Below are positions 16,537 through 27,102 of a stretch of DNA of 64,000 nt, one piece after another; the stretch's first letter is position 1; each line of letters starts with the position of its first letter. Both the position numbers and the translations under genes were made by a program. Below the pieces are notes generated by a model, which was not told the DNA's origin, searched no databases, and saw only the letters and a program-made list of their open reading frames with translations. The stretch covers positions 682,001 through 746,000 of the forward strand of contig NZ_JAFMZM010000004.1 of assembly GCF_024436375.1 (NCBI RefSeq), written 5' to 3'. Source of the stretch: Nocardioides astragali (GTDB lineage Bacteria > Actinomycetota > Actinomycetes > Propionibacteriales > Nocardioidaceae).

Positions 16537-17759
16537 TGATCAACCTCGAGACCCCCAAGAAGCAGGCGGCGCTGGTCGACCAGGCCCACCAGCTGGCGAT
16601 GAACATGCTGCGACCCATCTCGCGCAGGTACGACCGCGCCGAGCACGAGTACCCCAAGGAGCTCGACATGCTCGCCGCGCTGATCGACGGTGTGTCCGAG
16701 ACGGGTGCGACCGGCGGCGCAGGTGCGGGCGGCGTACGACGTGACGAGCGGGCCGAGGAGACGGGCGCCGCCGGGAAGGTCCGCAACGGCGCCAACCTGG
16801 CCTCCGTGCTCTCCGTCGCCGAGATGTGCTGGGGCGACACTGCCCTCTTGTTGTCGATGCCGCGCCAGGGCCTCGGCAACTCCGCGATCGCGTCGGTGGC
16901 CAACGAGGAGCAGCTCGAGCGCTACAGGGGCACGTGGGCGGCGATGGCGATCACGGAGCCGGCCATCGGCTCGGACTCGGCCAACATCACCACGACCGCC
17001 GTCCAGGACGGCGACGAGTACGTCCTCAACGGCGAGAAGATCTTCGTCACCTCCGGCGACCGAGCCGACAGCGTCGTGGTGTGGGCCACCCTCGACAGGT
17101 CGCTGGGGCGGGCGGCCATCAAGTCGTTCCTGGTGCGCAAGGACAACCCCGGCCTCAAGGTCGAGCGGCTGGAGCACAAGCTCGGGATCCGGGCCTCCGA
17201 CACCGCCGTCATCACGTTCACCGACTGCCGGGTGCCTGCCGAGGACCTGCTCGGCTCGCCCGAGATCGACACCAGGTCCGGGTTCGCCGGGGCGATGGCG
17301 ACGTTCGACAACACCCGCCCGCTGGTGGCCGCGATGGCGGTGGGCTGTGCCCGCGCGTCCCTCGACCTGACCCGCGACCTGCTCGAGCAGGCCGGCGTCG
17401 GCATCGACTACGACCGCCCCGCACAGAACCAGAGTGCCGCTGCCGCGAAGTTCCTGCAGCTGGAGGCCGACTGGGAGGGCGCCAAGCTGCTGATGATGCA
17501 GGCGGCCTGGATGGCCGACAACCGCCTGCCCAACTCGCTGGAGGCCTCGATGGCCAAGGCGAAGGCCGGACGGGTCGGCTCCGACGTGACGCTGTCGTGC
17601 GTCCAGCTGTGCGGCACGCTCGGCTACAGCGAGGCCGAGCTCCTGGAGAAGTGGGCGCGCGACTCCAAGATCCTCGACATCTTCGAGGGCACCCAGCAGA
17701 TCCAGCAGCTGATCGTGGCCCGGCGGATCCTGGGACTGACGAGCTCCGAGCTCAAGTGA
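16536..17759 (+). CDS. acyl-CoA dehydrogenase, second subunit of a pair
   Basis: 407 residues. The order of elements is standard: helical N-terminus, M-A-I-T-E-P and G-S-D in the FAD/substrate region, then D-I-F-E-G-T-Q-Q-I-Q-Q-L near the C-terminus. The glutamate of F-E-G-T matches the position of the catalytic base in medium-chain enzymes. A Gly/Ala- and Arg/Glu-rich insertion at about residues 50-85 is unusual. The start codon shares its first base with the stop of the preceding dehydrogenase, so equal expression is expected. A strong terminator follows 20 bases after the stop. The natural acyl-CoA substrate is unknown. Confidence 0.93.
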   Translation: MINLETPKKQAALVDQAHQLAMNMLRPISRRYDRAEHEYPKELDMLAALIDGVSETGATGGAGAGGVRRDERAEETGAAGKVRNGANLASVLSVAEMCWGDTALLLSMPRQGLGNSAIASVANEEQLERYRGTWAAMAITEPAIGSDSANITTTAVQDGDEYVLNGEKIFVTSGDRADSVVVWATLDRSLGRAAIKSFLVRKDNPGLKVERLEHKLGIRASDTAVITFTDCRVPAEDLLGSPEIDTRSGFAGAMATFDNTRPLVAAMAVGCARASLDLTRDLLEQAGVGIDYDRPAQNQSAAAAKFLQLEADWEGAKLLMMQAAWMADNRLPNSLEASMAKAKAGRVGSDVTLSCVQLCGTLGYSEAELLEKWARDSKILDIFEGTQQIQQLIVARRILGLTSSELK

Positions 17760-17779
17760 GCTGACCCGCACGCACGACG

Positions 17780-17810
17780 AAGCCCCCTCCCGGACTCCGG
17801 GAGGGGGCTT
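17780..17810. terminator. bidirectional intrinsic terminator
   Basis: A perfect 14-base stem (17780-17793 with 17797-17810, AAGCCCCCTCCCGG) with a three-base ACT loop and T residues at its end. It lies between the acyl-CoA dehydrogenase pair (plus) and the YiaA-like gene (minus), so it can end both transcripts. Confidence 0.92.
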
Positions 17811-17823
17811 TCGCGGCTGGCGG

Positions 17824-18114
17824 TCAGGCGGACTTGTAGGGGTCGTGCTGGGCGAGGAGCTTGTCGAGACGGGCCTGGTCGAGTCGGTGGACCGTGGTGC
17901 TGTCCTCCTGCATGTCGCGCACGACCTTGGCGAGCGTGAAGGTCGAGGTCGTCAGGTAGAGGGTGCCGAGGGCGAGGAACCCCTTGATCCACGGGTCGGC
18001 ATCCATGAAGTAGATGGCGACGAGCATCGCGAAGAGCGCGGCGCCGAAGGAGATCGCGGCTTGGGCGGCGAAGGCGGTGGTGTTCTTGGCGGTGGAGGCG
18101 AGGGTCGGGTTCAT
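17824..18114 (-). CDS. YiaA/YiaB-like two-helix membrane protein
   Basis: 96 residues with two membrane helices (about residues 17-36 and 42-63) and a conserved-looking core with D-A-D-P-W-I-K-G. This is the YiaA/YiaB domain pattern. The C-terminal 30 residues are charged and cytoplasmic. Function is unknown for the family. The ATG at 18114 is chosen over a longer in-frame start at 18234 because the longer form would overlap the divergent decarboxylase gene and lacks family similarity. It ends next to a shared bidirectional terminator. Confidence 0.82.
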   Translation of the reverse strand: MNPTLASTAKNTTAFAAQAAISFGAALFAMLVAIYFMDADPWIKGFLALGTLYLTTSTFTLAKVVRDMQEDSTTVHRLDQARLDKLLAQHDPYKSA

Positions 18115-18211
18115 GGGCCAAGACTCGCTCGATCCGGCGCCGTTGGGACCTGTCGGACTACCCGACCCGTGCTGAGTACGCCGACCCAACCGGCACCGGT
18201 ACGTTCGGGCC

Positions 18212-19648
18212 ATGGACGAGCACGCCGCCCACATGACGCCCGAGGAGTTCCGTCGTCACGGGCACGCCGCCATCGACTGGATCGCCGACTACTGGGCCTC
18301 GCTCGACGAGCTGCCGGTGCGCGCCCAGGTCGCGCCGGGCGACGTACGACGACAGCTTCCCGCGACGGCGCCAGAGGATGGCGAGCCGTTCGAGGCGCTT
18401 CTCGACGACCTCGACCGCATCGTCGTGCCTGGTCTCACGCACTGGCAGCACCCGCGCTTCTTCGCCTACTTCCCGGCCAACTCCTCGCCGGCCGCGATCC
18501 TCGGCGACCTGCTCTCCAGCGGCATCGGTGCGCAGGGGATGATCTGGGCGACCAGCCCGGCCGTCACCGAGGTCGAGCAGGTGGTCCTGGACTGGTTCGC
18601 CGACGCGCTCGGCCTGCCCGCGGCATTCCGCAGCGACGGTCCCGGAGGCGGCGTCATCCAGGACACCGCCTCGACCGCGACCTTCACCGCTCTGCTCTCC
18701 GCCCTGCACCGCGCCAGCGGGGGCGAGGCCCGGGTCGGGGGTGTCGGCGACGCGCAGTGGCGCGTCTACGGCTCGACGCAGGCGCACTCCTCGCTGGTCA
18801 AGGCGGCCATGATGGCGGGTCTCGGCGAGGACGCCGTCCGCACTATCGACGTCGACCCCGCGACACAGGCGATCGATGTCGACGCGTTGCGCGACGCGAT
18901 CGTCGAGGACGTCGAGGCGGGCCGGCGACCGGTCATGGTGCACGTCGCCGCAGGCAGCACCTCCACCGGTGCGATGGACGACCTCGCCGCGGTCGCGGAG
19001 GTGGTCCGGGAGCGGGGCGTGTGGCTGCACGTCGACGCCGCCTGGGCGGGCGTCGCCGCGGTCTGCCCCGAGCACCGCGAGCACCTGGCCGGGGTGGAGG
19101 CCGCCGACTCGTTCGTCACCAACCCGCACAAGTGGCTGCTCACGACCTTCGACTGCAGCACCTTCTGGGTGCGCGACCGGGACGCGCTGACCGGTGCCCT
19201 GTCGATCCTGCCGGAATACCTCCGCAACGCCGCGACCGAGTCCGGCGAGGTCGTCGACTACCGCGACTGGCACCCCCAGCTCGGGCGGCGCTTCCGCGCG
19301 GTGAAGCTGTGGGCGGTGCTGCGCACCTACGGCCTGTCCGGCCTGCGCGAGCACATCCGCAGCGGCATCGCCCTGGCCGGGCACGTGGCCGACCTGGTCG
19401 CCGCCGACGACCGGTTCGAGCTGGTCACCGAGCCGGTCCTCTCGCTCGTGGTGTTCCGGCTCCGGGCGGGCGACGAACAGACCCTGGCCGCGATGGAGGC
19501 GGTCAACGCGTCCGGCGAGGCGTACCTGAGCCACACCACCGTCAACGGTCGCGCCGCGATCAGGCTCGCCGTCGGCAGCTGGCGGACGACCCGGCACGAC
19601 GTCGACCGCGCCTGGCGGGCGCTGCAGGAGGCGGCCACTCAGGCCTGA
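18212..19648 (+). CDS. PLP-dependent aromatic L-amino acid decarboxylase
   Basis: 478 residues of the group II decarboxylase family. The PLP lysine is K307 in N-P-H-K-W, with H192 (A-H-S-S-L stacking histidine) and D275 (H-V-D-A-A) in the expected places. The early motif H-W-Q-H-P-R-F-F-A-Y-F is typical of tryptophan, tyrosine and DOPA decarboxylases, so the product is probably an arylalkylamine such as tryptamine or phenethylamine. TACGTT six bases before the ATG marks a leaderless start. The last 10 bases overlap the convergent gene. No transporter or amine-processing gene is adjacent. Confidence 0.92.
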   Translation: MDEHAAHMTPEEFRRHGHAAIDWIADYWASLDELPVRAQVAPGDVRRQLPATAPEDGEPFEALLDDLDRIVVPGLTHWQHPRFFAYFPANSSPAAILGDLLSSGIGAQGMIWATSPAVTEVEQVVLDWFADALGLPAAFRSDGPGGGVIQDTASTATFTALLSALHRASGGEARVGGVGDAQWRVYGSTQAHSSLVKAAMMAGLGEDAVRTIDVDPATQAIDVDALRDAIVEDVEAGRRPVMVHVAAGSTSTGAMDDLAAVAEVVRERGVWLHVDAAWAGVAAVCPEHREHLAGVEAADSFVTNPHKWLLTTFDCSTFWVRDRDALTGALSILPEYLRNAATESGEVVDYRDWHPQLGRRFRAVKLWAVLRTYGLSGLREHIRSGIALAGHVADLVAADDRFELVTEPVLSLVVFRLRAGDEQTLAAMEAVNASGEAYLSHTTVNGRAAIRLAVGSWRTTRHDVDRAWRALQEAATQA

Positions 19649-20376
19649 CGATCCTCGCGCAGGGAGCGCCGCCCGCCCGGGTCCGCGGCGATCAGCTGCA
19701 TCGTTCGCTCCACGCTCTGCGACAGGAGGTACTCGAGGTGGAACCGACCGTCGCGGGCGACGCGGGACGACAGGTCCCCGACCGGATGGACGTCGATCCT
19801 CCGACGGCCTGTGTCGAGGACGAAGACGGCAACCGGGCGGCCGTGGCGGTTGCGCTCGTCGCTGTCGCGCAGGACCCACGTGGTCGCGGACCCCGTCGTC
19901 GACACCCAGCGACCCTGGTCCCTGAGCGTGCTGACGAGGGTCCCGAGCGTGGGGTGGGCCGTCCGGTCGTCGAGCTTGAGGACCCGGGTCTTGTCCGCGG
20001 CGTCGTCTCCCATCGCCACCGAGTCGCGGGTGACAACGACACGGAAGCCGGATGCCGCGGGGTCGATGTGCTGCCGTTCCAGGTCCCGGGCCAGCGTGCG
20101 GAGCCGGGCGCGGGACGGACCCCAGCCGAGGACCCGCTCGGACGACAAGAGTGCCGCCGCCGGCCGCGCGCCGACGTCTCGTACCTCGACCTCCCAAGGC
20201 ATCAGGCGGAGCATGCGCAGCACGAGCACCGGCGGGGTGAGCACGGTCCTCACCACCAGCTCCAAGGCGGCCAGGCACGTCACGAGGAGCTCGGCGTCGA
20301 CCGGGATGCGTTGCCGCCACGGCAGCCAGCGACGCCGCACCGAGTAAGTGCGACCGGTGGGCGCAGTCACCTTCAC
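19639..20376 (-). CDS. hypothetical protein with a hydrophobic N-terminal segment
   Basis: 245 residues. I recognise no family. A basic N-terminus is followed by one hydrophobic stretch (about residues 30-55), which may be a membrane anchor or re-entrant helix, and then a mixed alpha/beta soluble part. The GTG start at 20376 has a strong GGGGGAA ribosome binding site, which decides it against a longer in-frame ATG at 20916. It is divergent from another membrane protein with only 40 bases between the starts, so the two promoters must overlap. It may be restricted to this lineage. Confidence 0.7.
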   Translation of the reverse strand: MKVTAPTGRTYSVRRRWLPWRQRIPVDAELLVTCLAALELVVRTVLTPPVLVLRMLRLMPWEVEVRDVGARPAAALLSSERVLGWGPSRARLRTLARDLERQHIDPAASGFRVVVTRDSVAMGDDAADKTRVLKLDDRTAHPTLGTLVSTLRDQGRWVSTTGSATTWVLRDSDERNRHGRPVAVFVLDTGRRRIDVHPVGDLSSRVARDGRFHLEYLLSQSVERTMQLIAADPGGRRSLREDRQA

Positions 20377-20416
20377 GTCGTTCCCCCGAGTGTGCGCATG
20401 CGCGACAGTGTGGCTC

Positions 20417-22496
<2,080 letters not shown>

Positions 22497-22503
22497 GCCG
22501 GGC

Positions 22504-23181
22504 GTGACGGACCTACGCCACGTCTTCGTGATGACCTACGGCCGGTCGGGGTCGACGCTGCTGATGGGCATCCTCAACTCGATCCCCGGCTGGCTGCTGC
22601 GGGGCGAGAACCGCCACGCGATGCGGCACCTCTACGAGTTCCACCGCAGTGGGCTGGCGGAGAGGGCGCGGGTGGACGCCCGTCGGGCGAGCCAGCCGAC
22701 GCATCCGTGGTTCGGGATCCAGGGCTTCCCCGAGGTGGCCTCCCTGCAGCACATCCGCGCGCTCGCCGAGGCGACCCTGCTGCGCCCCGAGGACGACACC
22801 CGGGTCAGCGGCTACAAGGAGATCCGGTGGTACGACGAGGACCTGCCCGACTACCTCGACTTCCTGCAGCAGGTGTTCCCCGGCGCGCGCTTCGTGCTCA
22901 ACACGCGCAACCTCGAGGACGTCGCGGCCAGCAACTTCTGGACGCACAAGGACGACCCGCTGGGGCGCGTGCAGCGGATCGAGGAACGGATGCTGAGCGC
23001 CGCTGAAGGCCTGGGCGACGCCGTCTACCGCGTCCACTACGACGACTACGTCGCCGACGCGGAGGTGCTCCGCGGCCTCTTCTACTGGCTCGGGGAGCCC
23101 TACGACCAGGACAGGATCCACGACGTGCTGGCCACCCCCCACTCGCGCAGGGGACTGCACCGCGAGGACGAGCAGGCGTGA
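22504..23181 (+). CDS. sulfotransferase family protein
   Basis: 225 residues. The N-terminal Y-G-R-S-G-S-T-L-L is the 5'-phosphosulfate loop that binds PAPS, and V-L-N-T-R-N-L-E-D-V-A-A-S-N matches the 3'-phosphate binding region. The acceptor substrate (glycolipid, small molecule or protein) cannot be predicted. It starts with GTG seven bases after guaB1, and its stop overlaps the GTG of the nucleosidase gene (GTGA). The reaction leaves 3'-phosphoadenosine 5'-phosphate, so a neighbouring purine salvage enzyme would make biochemical sense, though no direct link is shown. Confidence 0.85.
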   Translation: MTDLRHVFVMTYGRSGSTLLMGILNSIPGWLLRGENRHAMRHLYEFHRSGLAERARVDARRASQPTHPWFGIQGFPEVASLQHIRALAEATLLRPEDDTRVSGYKEIRWYDEDLPDYLDFLQQVFPGARFVLNTRNLEDVAASNFWTHKDDPLGRVQRIEERMLSAAEGLGDAVYRVHYDDYVADAEVLRGLFYWLGEPYDQDRIHDVLATPHSRRGLHREDEQA

Positions 23182-23738
23182 GCTGCCGGCTCCTCGTCGT
23201 CGCGGCGACGGTGGCCGAGGCCGCCCACGTGCCGTCCGACCTTCCGCTCGTGATCACCGGTCTCGGCAAGACCGCGGCCGCCGCGGCGACGGCGCGCGCC
23301 CTGGCGTCGTACGACGACACCGCGGGCCTCACGGTGCTCAACATCGGCACCGCCGGGGCCCTTCGTCCCGGGCTGTCCGGGCTCTTCGAGCCGGGCGTCG
23401 TGCTCAACCACGACATCAGCGCCGACGTGATCCGCTCGCTCGGCTACGACCCGCAGGAGCGCCTGGAGGTCGGCCCGAGCGAGGTGGTGCTGGCGACCGG
23501 CGACGTCTTCGTCAGCAACCCCGTCATCCGCGACGCCCTGGCGGAGCGGGCGCACCTGGTCGACATGGAGGGGTACGCCGTCGCCTGGGCGGCCCGGGAG
23601 GCCGGGGTGCCGGTGCGGCTGGTCAAGCACGTCTCCGACGCCGCCGACGAGTCGGCGCTCGACTGGCCGAGCCTGGTCGAGGCCTCGGCGGTCGCGCTGG
23701 GGGAGTGGCTGGAGGAGAACGCGCTCTCGCGCGGGTGA
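23178..23738 (+). CDS. purine nucleosidase/phosphorylase-superfamily protein
   Basis: 186 residues of the PNP/UDP family, shorter than MtnN (about 230). Recognisable parts are V-I-T-G-L-G-K near the N-terminus, N-I-G-T-A-G-A-L (phosphate/ribose region), D-M-E-G-Y-A-V-A (the Met-Glu ribose-binding pair) and a late D-A-A-D-E-S. The D of the last motif is in the place of the catalytic acid. This pattern fits 5'-methylthioadenosine/S-adenosylhomocysteine nucleosidase-like enzymes. It is translationally coupled to the sulfotransferase, so the three-gene guaB1 operon combines purine conversion with sulfation. Confidence 0.85.
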   Translation: MSCRLLVVAATVAEAAHVPSDLPLVITGLGKTAAAAATARALASYDDTAGLTVLNIGTAGALRPGLSGLFEPGVVLNHDISADVIRSLGYDPQERLEVGPSEVVLATGDVFVSNPVIRDALAERAHLVDMEGYAVAWAAREAGVPVRLVKHVSDAADESALDWPSLVEASAVALGEWLEENALSRG

Positions 23739-23823
23739 GCGCCCGTCGTCGTCGGTGGTCCGGCTGCGAGTGGATCCGGGGGCGGCGGGGGACTCCTCTC
23801 CCTGCGCACAGACAATGAACCTC

Positions 23824-24210
23824 GTGGAGAACGAGCAGACGCCGCAGTCGGGCGGCAGCGAGGCCAAGGTCATCACGCTCTGCGGCTCGACGAAGTTCGA
23901 GGCCGAGTTCGCGGAGGTCAACCAGCGGCTCACGATGGATGGTTGCGTCGTGATCAGCCTCGGGATGTTCAGCCTCCCCGACCTGCCGGACTACGACTGG
24001 ACAGCCGACAGCTCGGACCTGAAGGGGCGGCTCGGCGTCGTGCACTTCCAGAAGATCCGCATGGCTGACGAGGTGTACATCGTGGATCCCGGTGGCTATG
24101 TCGGTGAGTCAACGCGACGGGAGATCGCCTACGCGGAGTCGCTCGGCAAGCCGGTCCGGTACCTGAGTCGCGAGCGCTTGGGTCGAACCGGGCACGGCAT
24201 CCAGGAGTGA
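23824..24210 (+). CDS. nucleoside 2-deoxyribosyltransferase-like protein
   Basis: 128 residues. The start V-I-T-L-C-G-S-T-K-F, the central D-W-T-A-D-S-S-D-L and the later Y-I-V-D-P-G-G-Y-V-G-E-S-T resemble the small Rossmann-like nucleoside 2-deoxyribosyltransferase/DUF4406 superfamily, in which the late Glu-Ser is near the active site. Activity on nucleosides is not certain. GACAAT at 23811-23816 lies seven bases before the GTG at 23824; an ATG at 23815 would overlap this -10, so the GTG is preferred. It follows the nucleosidase gene by 85 bases and may belong to the same nucleotide-related group. Confidence 0.75.
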   Translation: MENEQTPQSGGSEAKVITLCGSTKFEAEFAEVNQRLTMDGCVVISLGMFSLPDLPDYDWTADSSDLKGRLGVVHFQKIRMADEVYIVDPGGYVGESTRREIAYAESLGKPVRYLSRERLGRTGHGIQE

Positions 24211-24235
24211 GTCGGACAGCGAGGTCCGTACGCGG

Positions 24236-24817
24236 CTACCGCGAGGACCGCGCCGTCCGCCCCTTCGTCACGCCGACGAACGTCTGGGTCACCTCGTCGT
24301 CGCGCTCGATGCGCCACACGAGGGCGATCGTGGTGGGCTCGAGGTCGGACACGACGCGGGTCACCACGTCCTTGCGCTGGTGCAGGCGCGCGACCGACAT
24401 CGGCAGGATCACGATGCCCGTCCCGGCGGCGACCGTCTCTATCGCCTCCTGCTCGGTCATGGGCGGCCAGTCGAGCTGCTCGGCCGTGGGCTGCCAGCCG
24501 CTCGGGTGGGGACGTACGAGCTGCTCGTCGACGAGGTCCGCGGTGGTGACCTCGTCGTCCGCGGCCGCCAGCACGTGCTCGCGGGAAGCGACCGCGAGCT
24601 GGACCTCGTCGTAGAGCCGAACGCAGTGCAGCCCGTCCTGGTCGACGGGCAGCCGGACCAGGGCCATGTCGAGGGTGCCGTCGCGGATGCCGTCGAGCTG
24701 CTCGGCCTCGGTCACCGGCACGAGCTCCAACGGCTCGCTGCGCTGGTCGCGCCAGTTCCTCGCCCACTTGTCGGGGGTCGCGCCGGTCACGAAGCCGATG
24801 CGCAGCGGTCTGCTCAT
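24236..24817 (-). CDS. free-standing LysR-type effector-binding domain protein
   Basis: 193 residues that match only the C-terminal effector domain of LysR regulators: I-G-F-V-T-G, a central L-V-R-L-P, H-C-V-R-L-Y-D-E-V and V-A-A-G-T-G-I-V-I-L-P. There is no helix-turn-helix. The upstream frame offers no hidden one: TAGGTT seven bases before the ATG at 24817 fixes the start, and the in-frame extension to 24910 is an arginine/serine-rich stretch. The protein may bind a small ligand without DNA. Its C-terminus is basic. It lies tail-to-head with the BCCT transporter gene upstream (19-base gap). Confidence 0.82.
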   Translation of the reverse strand: MSRPLRIGFVTGATPDKWARNWRDQRSEPLELVPVTEAEQLDGIRDGTLDMALVRLPVDQDGLHCVRLYDEVQLAVASREHVLAAADDEVTTADLVDEQLVRPHPSGWQPTAEQLDWPPMTEQEAIETVAAGTGIVILPMSVARLHQRKDVVTRVVSDLEPTTIALVWRIERDDEVTQTFVGVTKGRTARSSR

Positions 24818-24836
24818 GGGAGCAAACCTAGAGGGG

Positions 24837-26546
24837 TCACACCACGGGGTCCTTCTCGACGTGCGCGCTCTCGACCGACAGGACGAAGTCGTCGCCGTGC
24901 TCGGTGACACCGGTGATGACCGCGGCCTCGACCACGTCGAGCGCGTACTGGCGTCGCAGCACCAGCGGGTCCTGGGCCAGGTCCTTCACCAGCGCGACGG
25001 CCAGGCCGACCATGATCAGGACGAAGGGGAGTGCCGCGATCACCGTGATCGTCTGCAGCCCGCTGAGCGCGTCCTCACCGCCCACGAGGAGCATCACCGC
25101 GGCGACGGCACCGGTGGCGACACCCCAGAAGATGACGGTGGGGCGGCTCGGGTGGATCGTGCCGCGCTCGGACAGCGACCCCATCACGATCGAGGCCGCG
25201 TCGGCGCCTGAGATGAAGAAGATGCCCACCAGGACCATCACCACCACGCTGGAGACGGTGGCGAGCGGATAGGCCTCGAGGGTGCTGAAGAGCTGGTTCT
25301 CGAGCCCTCCGGCACCGGCGATGTCCGTGCCGTGCTTCTGCAGGTCGATGGCGGCGCCGCCGAAGATGCAGAACCAGGCCACGCTGACCATGCTCGGCAC
25401 CAGGAGCACGCCGGTCACGAACTGGCGGATGGTGCGGCCGCGGGAGATGCGGGCGATGAACATGCCGACGAAGGGCGTCCACGACAGCCACCAGGCCCAG
25501 TAGAAGACGGTCCACGTCGACAGCCAGTCCCGGGTCTCCGAACCCTCGGCCGCGGTCCGCGCAGCCATCATCGGGAGGTCACCGACATAGCTGCCGATGG
25601 AGGTCGGCACCAGGTTGAGGATGAACACGGTCGGCCCCACGACGAACACGAACAGCGCCAGCGCCAGGGCGAGCACCATGTTGATGTTGGAGAGCCACTG
25701 GATGCCCTTGGCCACGCCGGAGACCGCGGAGAGCACGAAGGCGGCGGTGAGGACGGCGATGATGCCGACCAGGACGGCGTTGCCGGTGTGGCCGAGGCCC
25801 GCGACGATCTGCAGGCCGGACTCGATCTGCAGCGCGCCGAGCCCGAGCGAGGTCGCGGAGCCGAAGAGGGTCGCGAAGATCGCGAACATGTCGATCGCCC
25901 GGCCGCCCAGGCCGTGGGCATGGCGGCCGAGGACGGGCTCGAAGGCCGCGCTGATCAGCTGGAGCCGGCCTTTGCGGTAGACGCCGTACGCCACCGCGAG
26001 GCCGACCACGGCATAGATCGCCCACGGGTGCAGCGTCCAGTGGAACATCGTGGTCGCCATGGCGTTCTGCGCCGCCTCGGGGTTGCCGGCTGCACCGGTC
26101 CCGGGCGGCGGGGTGACGAAGTGGGTGATCGGCTCGCTGACGCCGTAGAACATCAGGCCGATGCCCATACCGGCGCTGAACATCATCGCGACCCAGGAGA
26201 TGGTGCGGAACTCGGGCTCCTCGTCGTCGCGGCCGAGCGGGATGTTGCCGAACTTGCCCAGCGCCAGCCAGATCACGAACACGACGAAGGTGCTCGAGGT
26301 GAGCACGAACAGCCAGCCGGCCTTGTCCATGGTCCAGGCGAGCCCGCTCGCGGAGGCGTCGGCGAGGGTGCCGGTGCTGACGAAGCCCCACCCGAGGAAC
26401 GCGAGGCTCGCGAGGGCGGTGACTCCGAAGACGAGCTTGTCGAGGCCCCGTTCGCCGGGGGCGGCGGGCTGGAGCGCCGCGTCGAGGGCGGGGTGGATCT
26501 CGTCAGGTGTGGGCAGGTCGCGGGGGTGTTCGATGCCGGTGGCCAT
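24837..26546 (-). CDS. BCCT-family betaine/choline/carnitine transporter
   Basis: 569 residues with 12 hydrophobic segments. The substrate-binding tryptophan-rich stretch W-A-W-W-L-S-W-T-P-F and the glycine-rich G-M-G-I-G-L-M segment are those of BetP-like sodium-coupled symporters. The sequence after helix 3 (H-F-V-T-P-P-P) also fits. Long charged N- and C-terminal tails are present, as in osmoregulated members, so import of compatible solutes is likely. The ATG at 26546 has GAGGA directly in front, which is close; a TTG at 26582 is an alternative start. The next gene downstream encodes a lone LysR effector domain. Confidence 0.93.
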   Translation of the reverse strand: MATGIEHPRDLPTPDEIHPALDAALQPAAPGERGLDKLVFGVTALASLAFLGWGFVSTGTLADASASGLAWTMDKAGWLFVLTSSTFVVFVIWLALGKFGNIPLGRDDEEPEFRTISWVAMMFSAGMGIGLMFYGVSEPITHFVTPPPGTGAAGNPEAAQNAMATTMFHWTLHPWAIYAVVGLAVAYGVYRKGRLQLISAAFEPVLGRHAHGLGGRAIDMFAIFATLFGSATSLGLGALQIESGLQIVAGLGHTGNAVLVGIIAVLTAAFVLSAVSGVAKGIQWLSNINMVLALALALFVFVVGPTVFILNLVPTSIGSYVGDLPMMAARTAAEGSETRDWLSTWTVFYWAWWLSWTPFVGMFIARISRGRTIRQFVTGVLLVPSMVSVAWFCIFGGAAIDLQKHGTDIAGAGGLENQLFSTLEAYPLATVSSVVVMVLVGIFFISGADAASIVMGSLSERGTIHPSRPTVIFWGVATGAVAAVMLLVGGEDALSGLQTITVIAALPFVLIMVGLAVALVKDLAQDPLVLRRQYALDVVEAAVITGVTEHGDDFVLSVESAHVEKDPVV

Positions 26547-26699
26547 TCCTCGACCAGACCAAAGAATCTCGGTGTCGAGCAAACCGGGAGTACGTCTACC
26601 CGCTCAGGATGAGACAAGGCCCACAGGGGTGAGTCGCGCGACGCGTCGAGGTGGGACCGTGGGCAGCAGGACGACGCCAACGACGAGGAGGTACGCCGC

Positions 26700-26921
26700 A
26701 TGCGTCCGTCGCAGACATTCGATCCGGAGCTCCACGAGTCTGGCTCCGAGGCAGCCCAGGGGCGCTGCTCCCACCACGGCAGCTCCGCGGCCGGAGAGTG
26801 TGCGGGAGAGGCTGTGGTCTCGTTCCAGGACGACGACGGCCGGTGGCAGTCAGGGTGCCGGCTGGCGCTGGAGGACCTCGTCGAACGTGGCGAGATCGAG
26901 CCGCTCGGACAAGGGGCCTGA
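26700..26921 (+). CDS. small hypothetical protein (73 aa)
   Basis: 73 residues, acidic, with cysteines at about positions 23, 34 and 54 and two histidines at 25-26. That cysteine and histidine content hints at metal binding, but no known motif is formed. The start is supported by GAGGAGG eight bases before the ATG. It is divergent from the BCCT gene (153-base gap) and converges with an even smaller gene. There is no signal peptide or membrane segment. I cannot name it. Confidence 0.55.
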   Translation: MRPSQTFDPELHESGSEAAQGRCSHHGSSAAGECAGEAVVSFQDDDGRWQSGCRLALEDLVERGEIEPLGQGA

Positions 26922-26933
26922 GGCTCGAAGCGG

Positions 26934-27098
26934 TCAGGCGCCGTTGGACGCCTCGTGCCAGTCCCAGTGGGCGCGCGGGTAGTCGCCCGTGTCGGCGATG
27001 ACCGATCCGCAGACCCGGCACACCAACCCGGGTCCGGCACCCGCGTCGAACATCTCGGTGAGGTCCGGCTCGGCTGGGTCCTGCGCTCCTTCGCTCAT
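26934..27098 (-). CDS. small CxxC/HxxxH protein (54 aa)
   Basis: 54 residues. The second half has C-R-V-C-G followed by H-W-D-W-H near the C-terminus, a C2H2-like arrangement that could hold one zinc. The start is good: GTGAGGAG immediately precedes the ATG at 27098, and TATCGT lies six bases upstream. It sits just upstream of the polymerase-like gene's 3' end on the same strand (27103), and it converges with the 73-residue protein gene. It is probably a conserved small actinobacterial protein of unknown role. Confidence 0.6.
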   Translation of the reverse strand: MSEGAQDPAEPDLTEMFDAGAGPGLVCRVCGSVIADTGDYPRAHWDWHEASNGA

Positions 27099-27102
27099 CT
27101 CC

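Noticed and set aside
24818..24910. Hidden helix-turn-helix upstream of the LysR effector domain
   Set aside because: The in-frame extension is only 31 residues of Ser/Arg-rich sequence and overlaps the BCCT gene; the leaderless promoter points to 24817.
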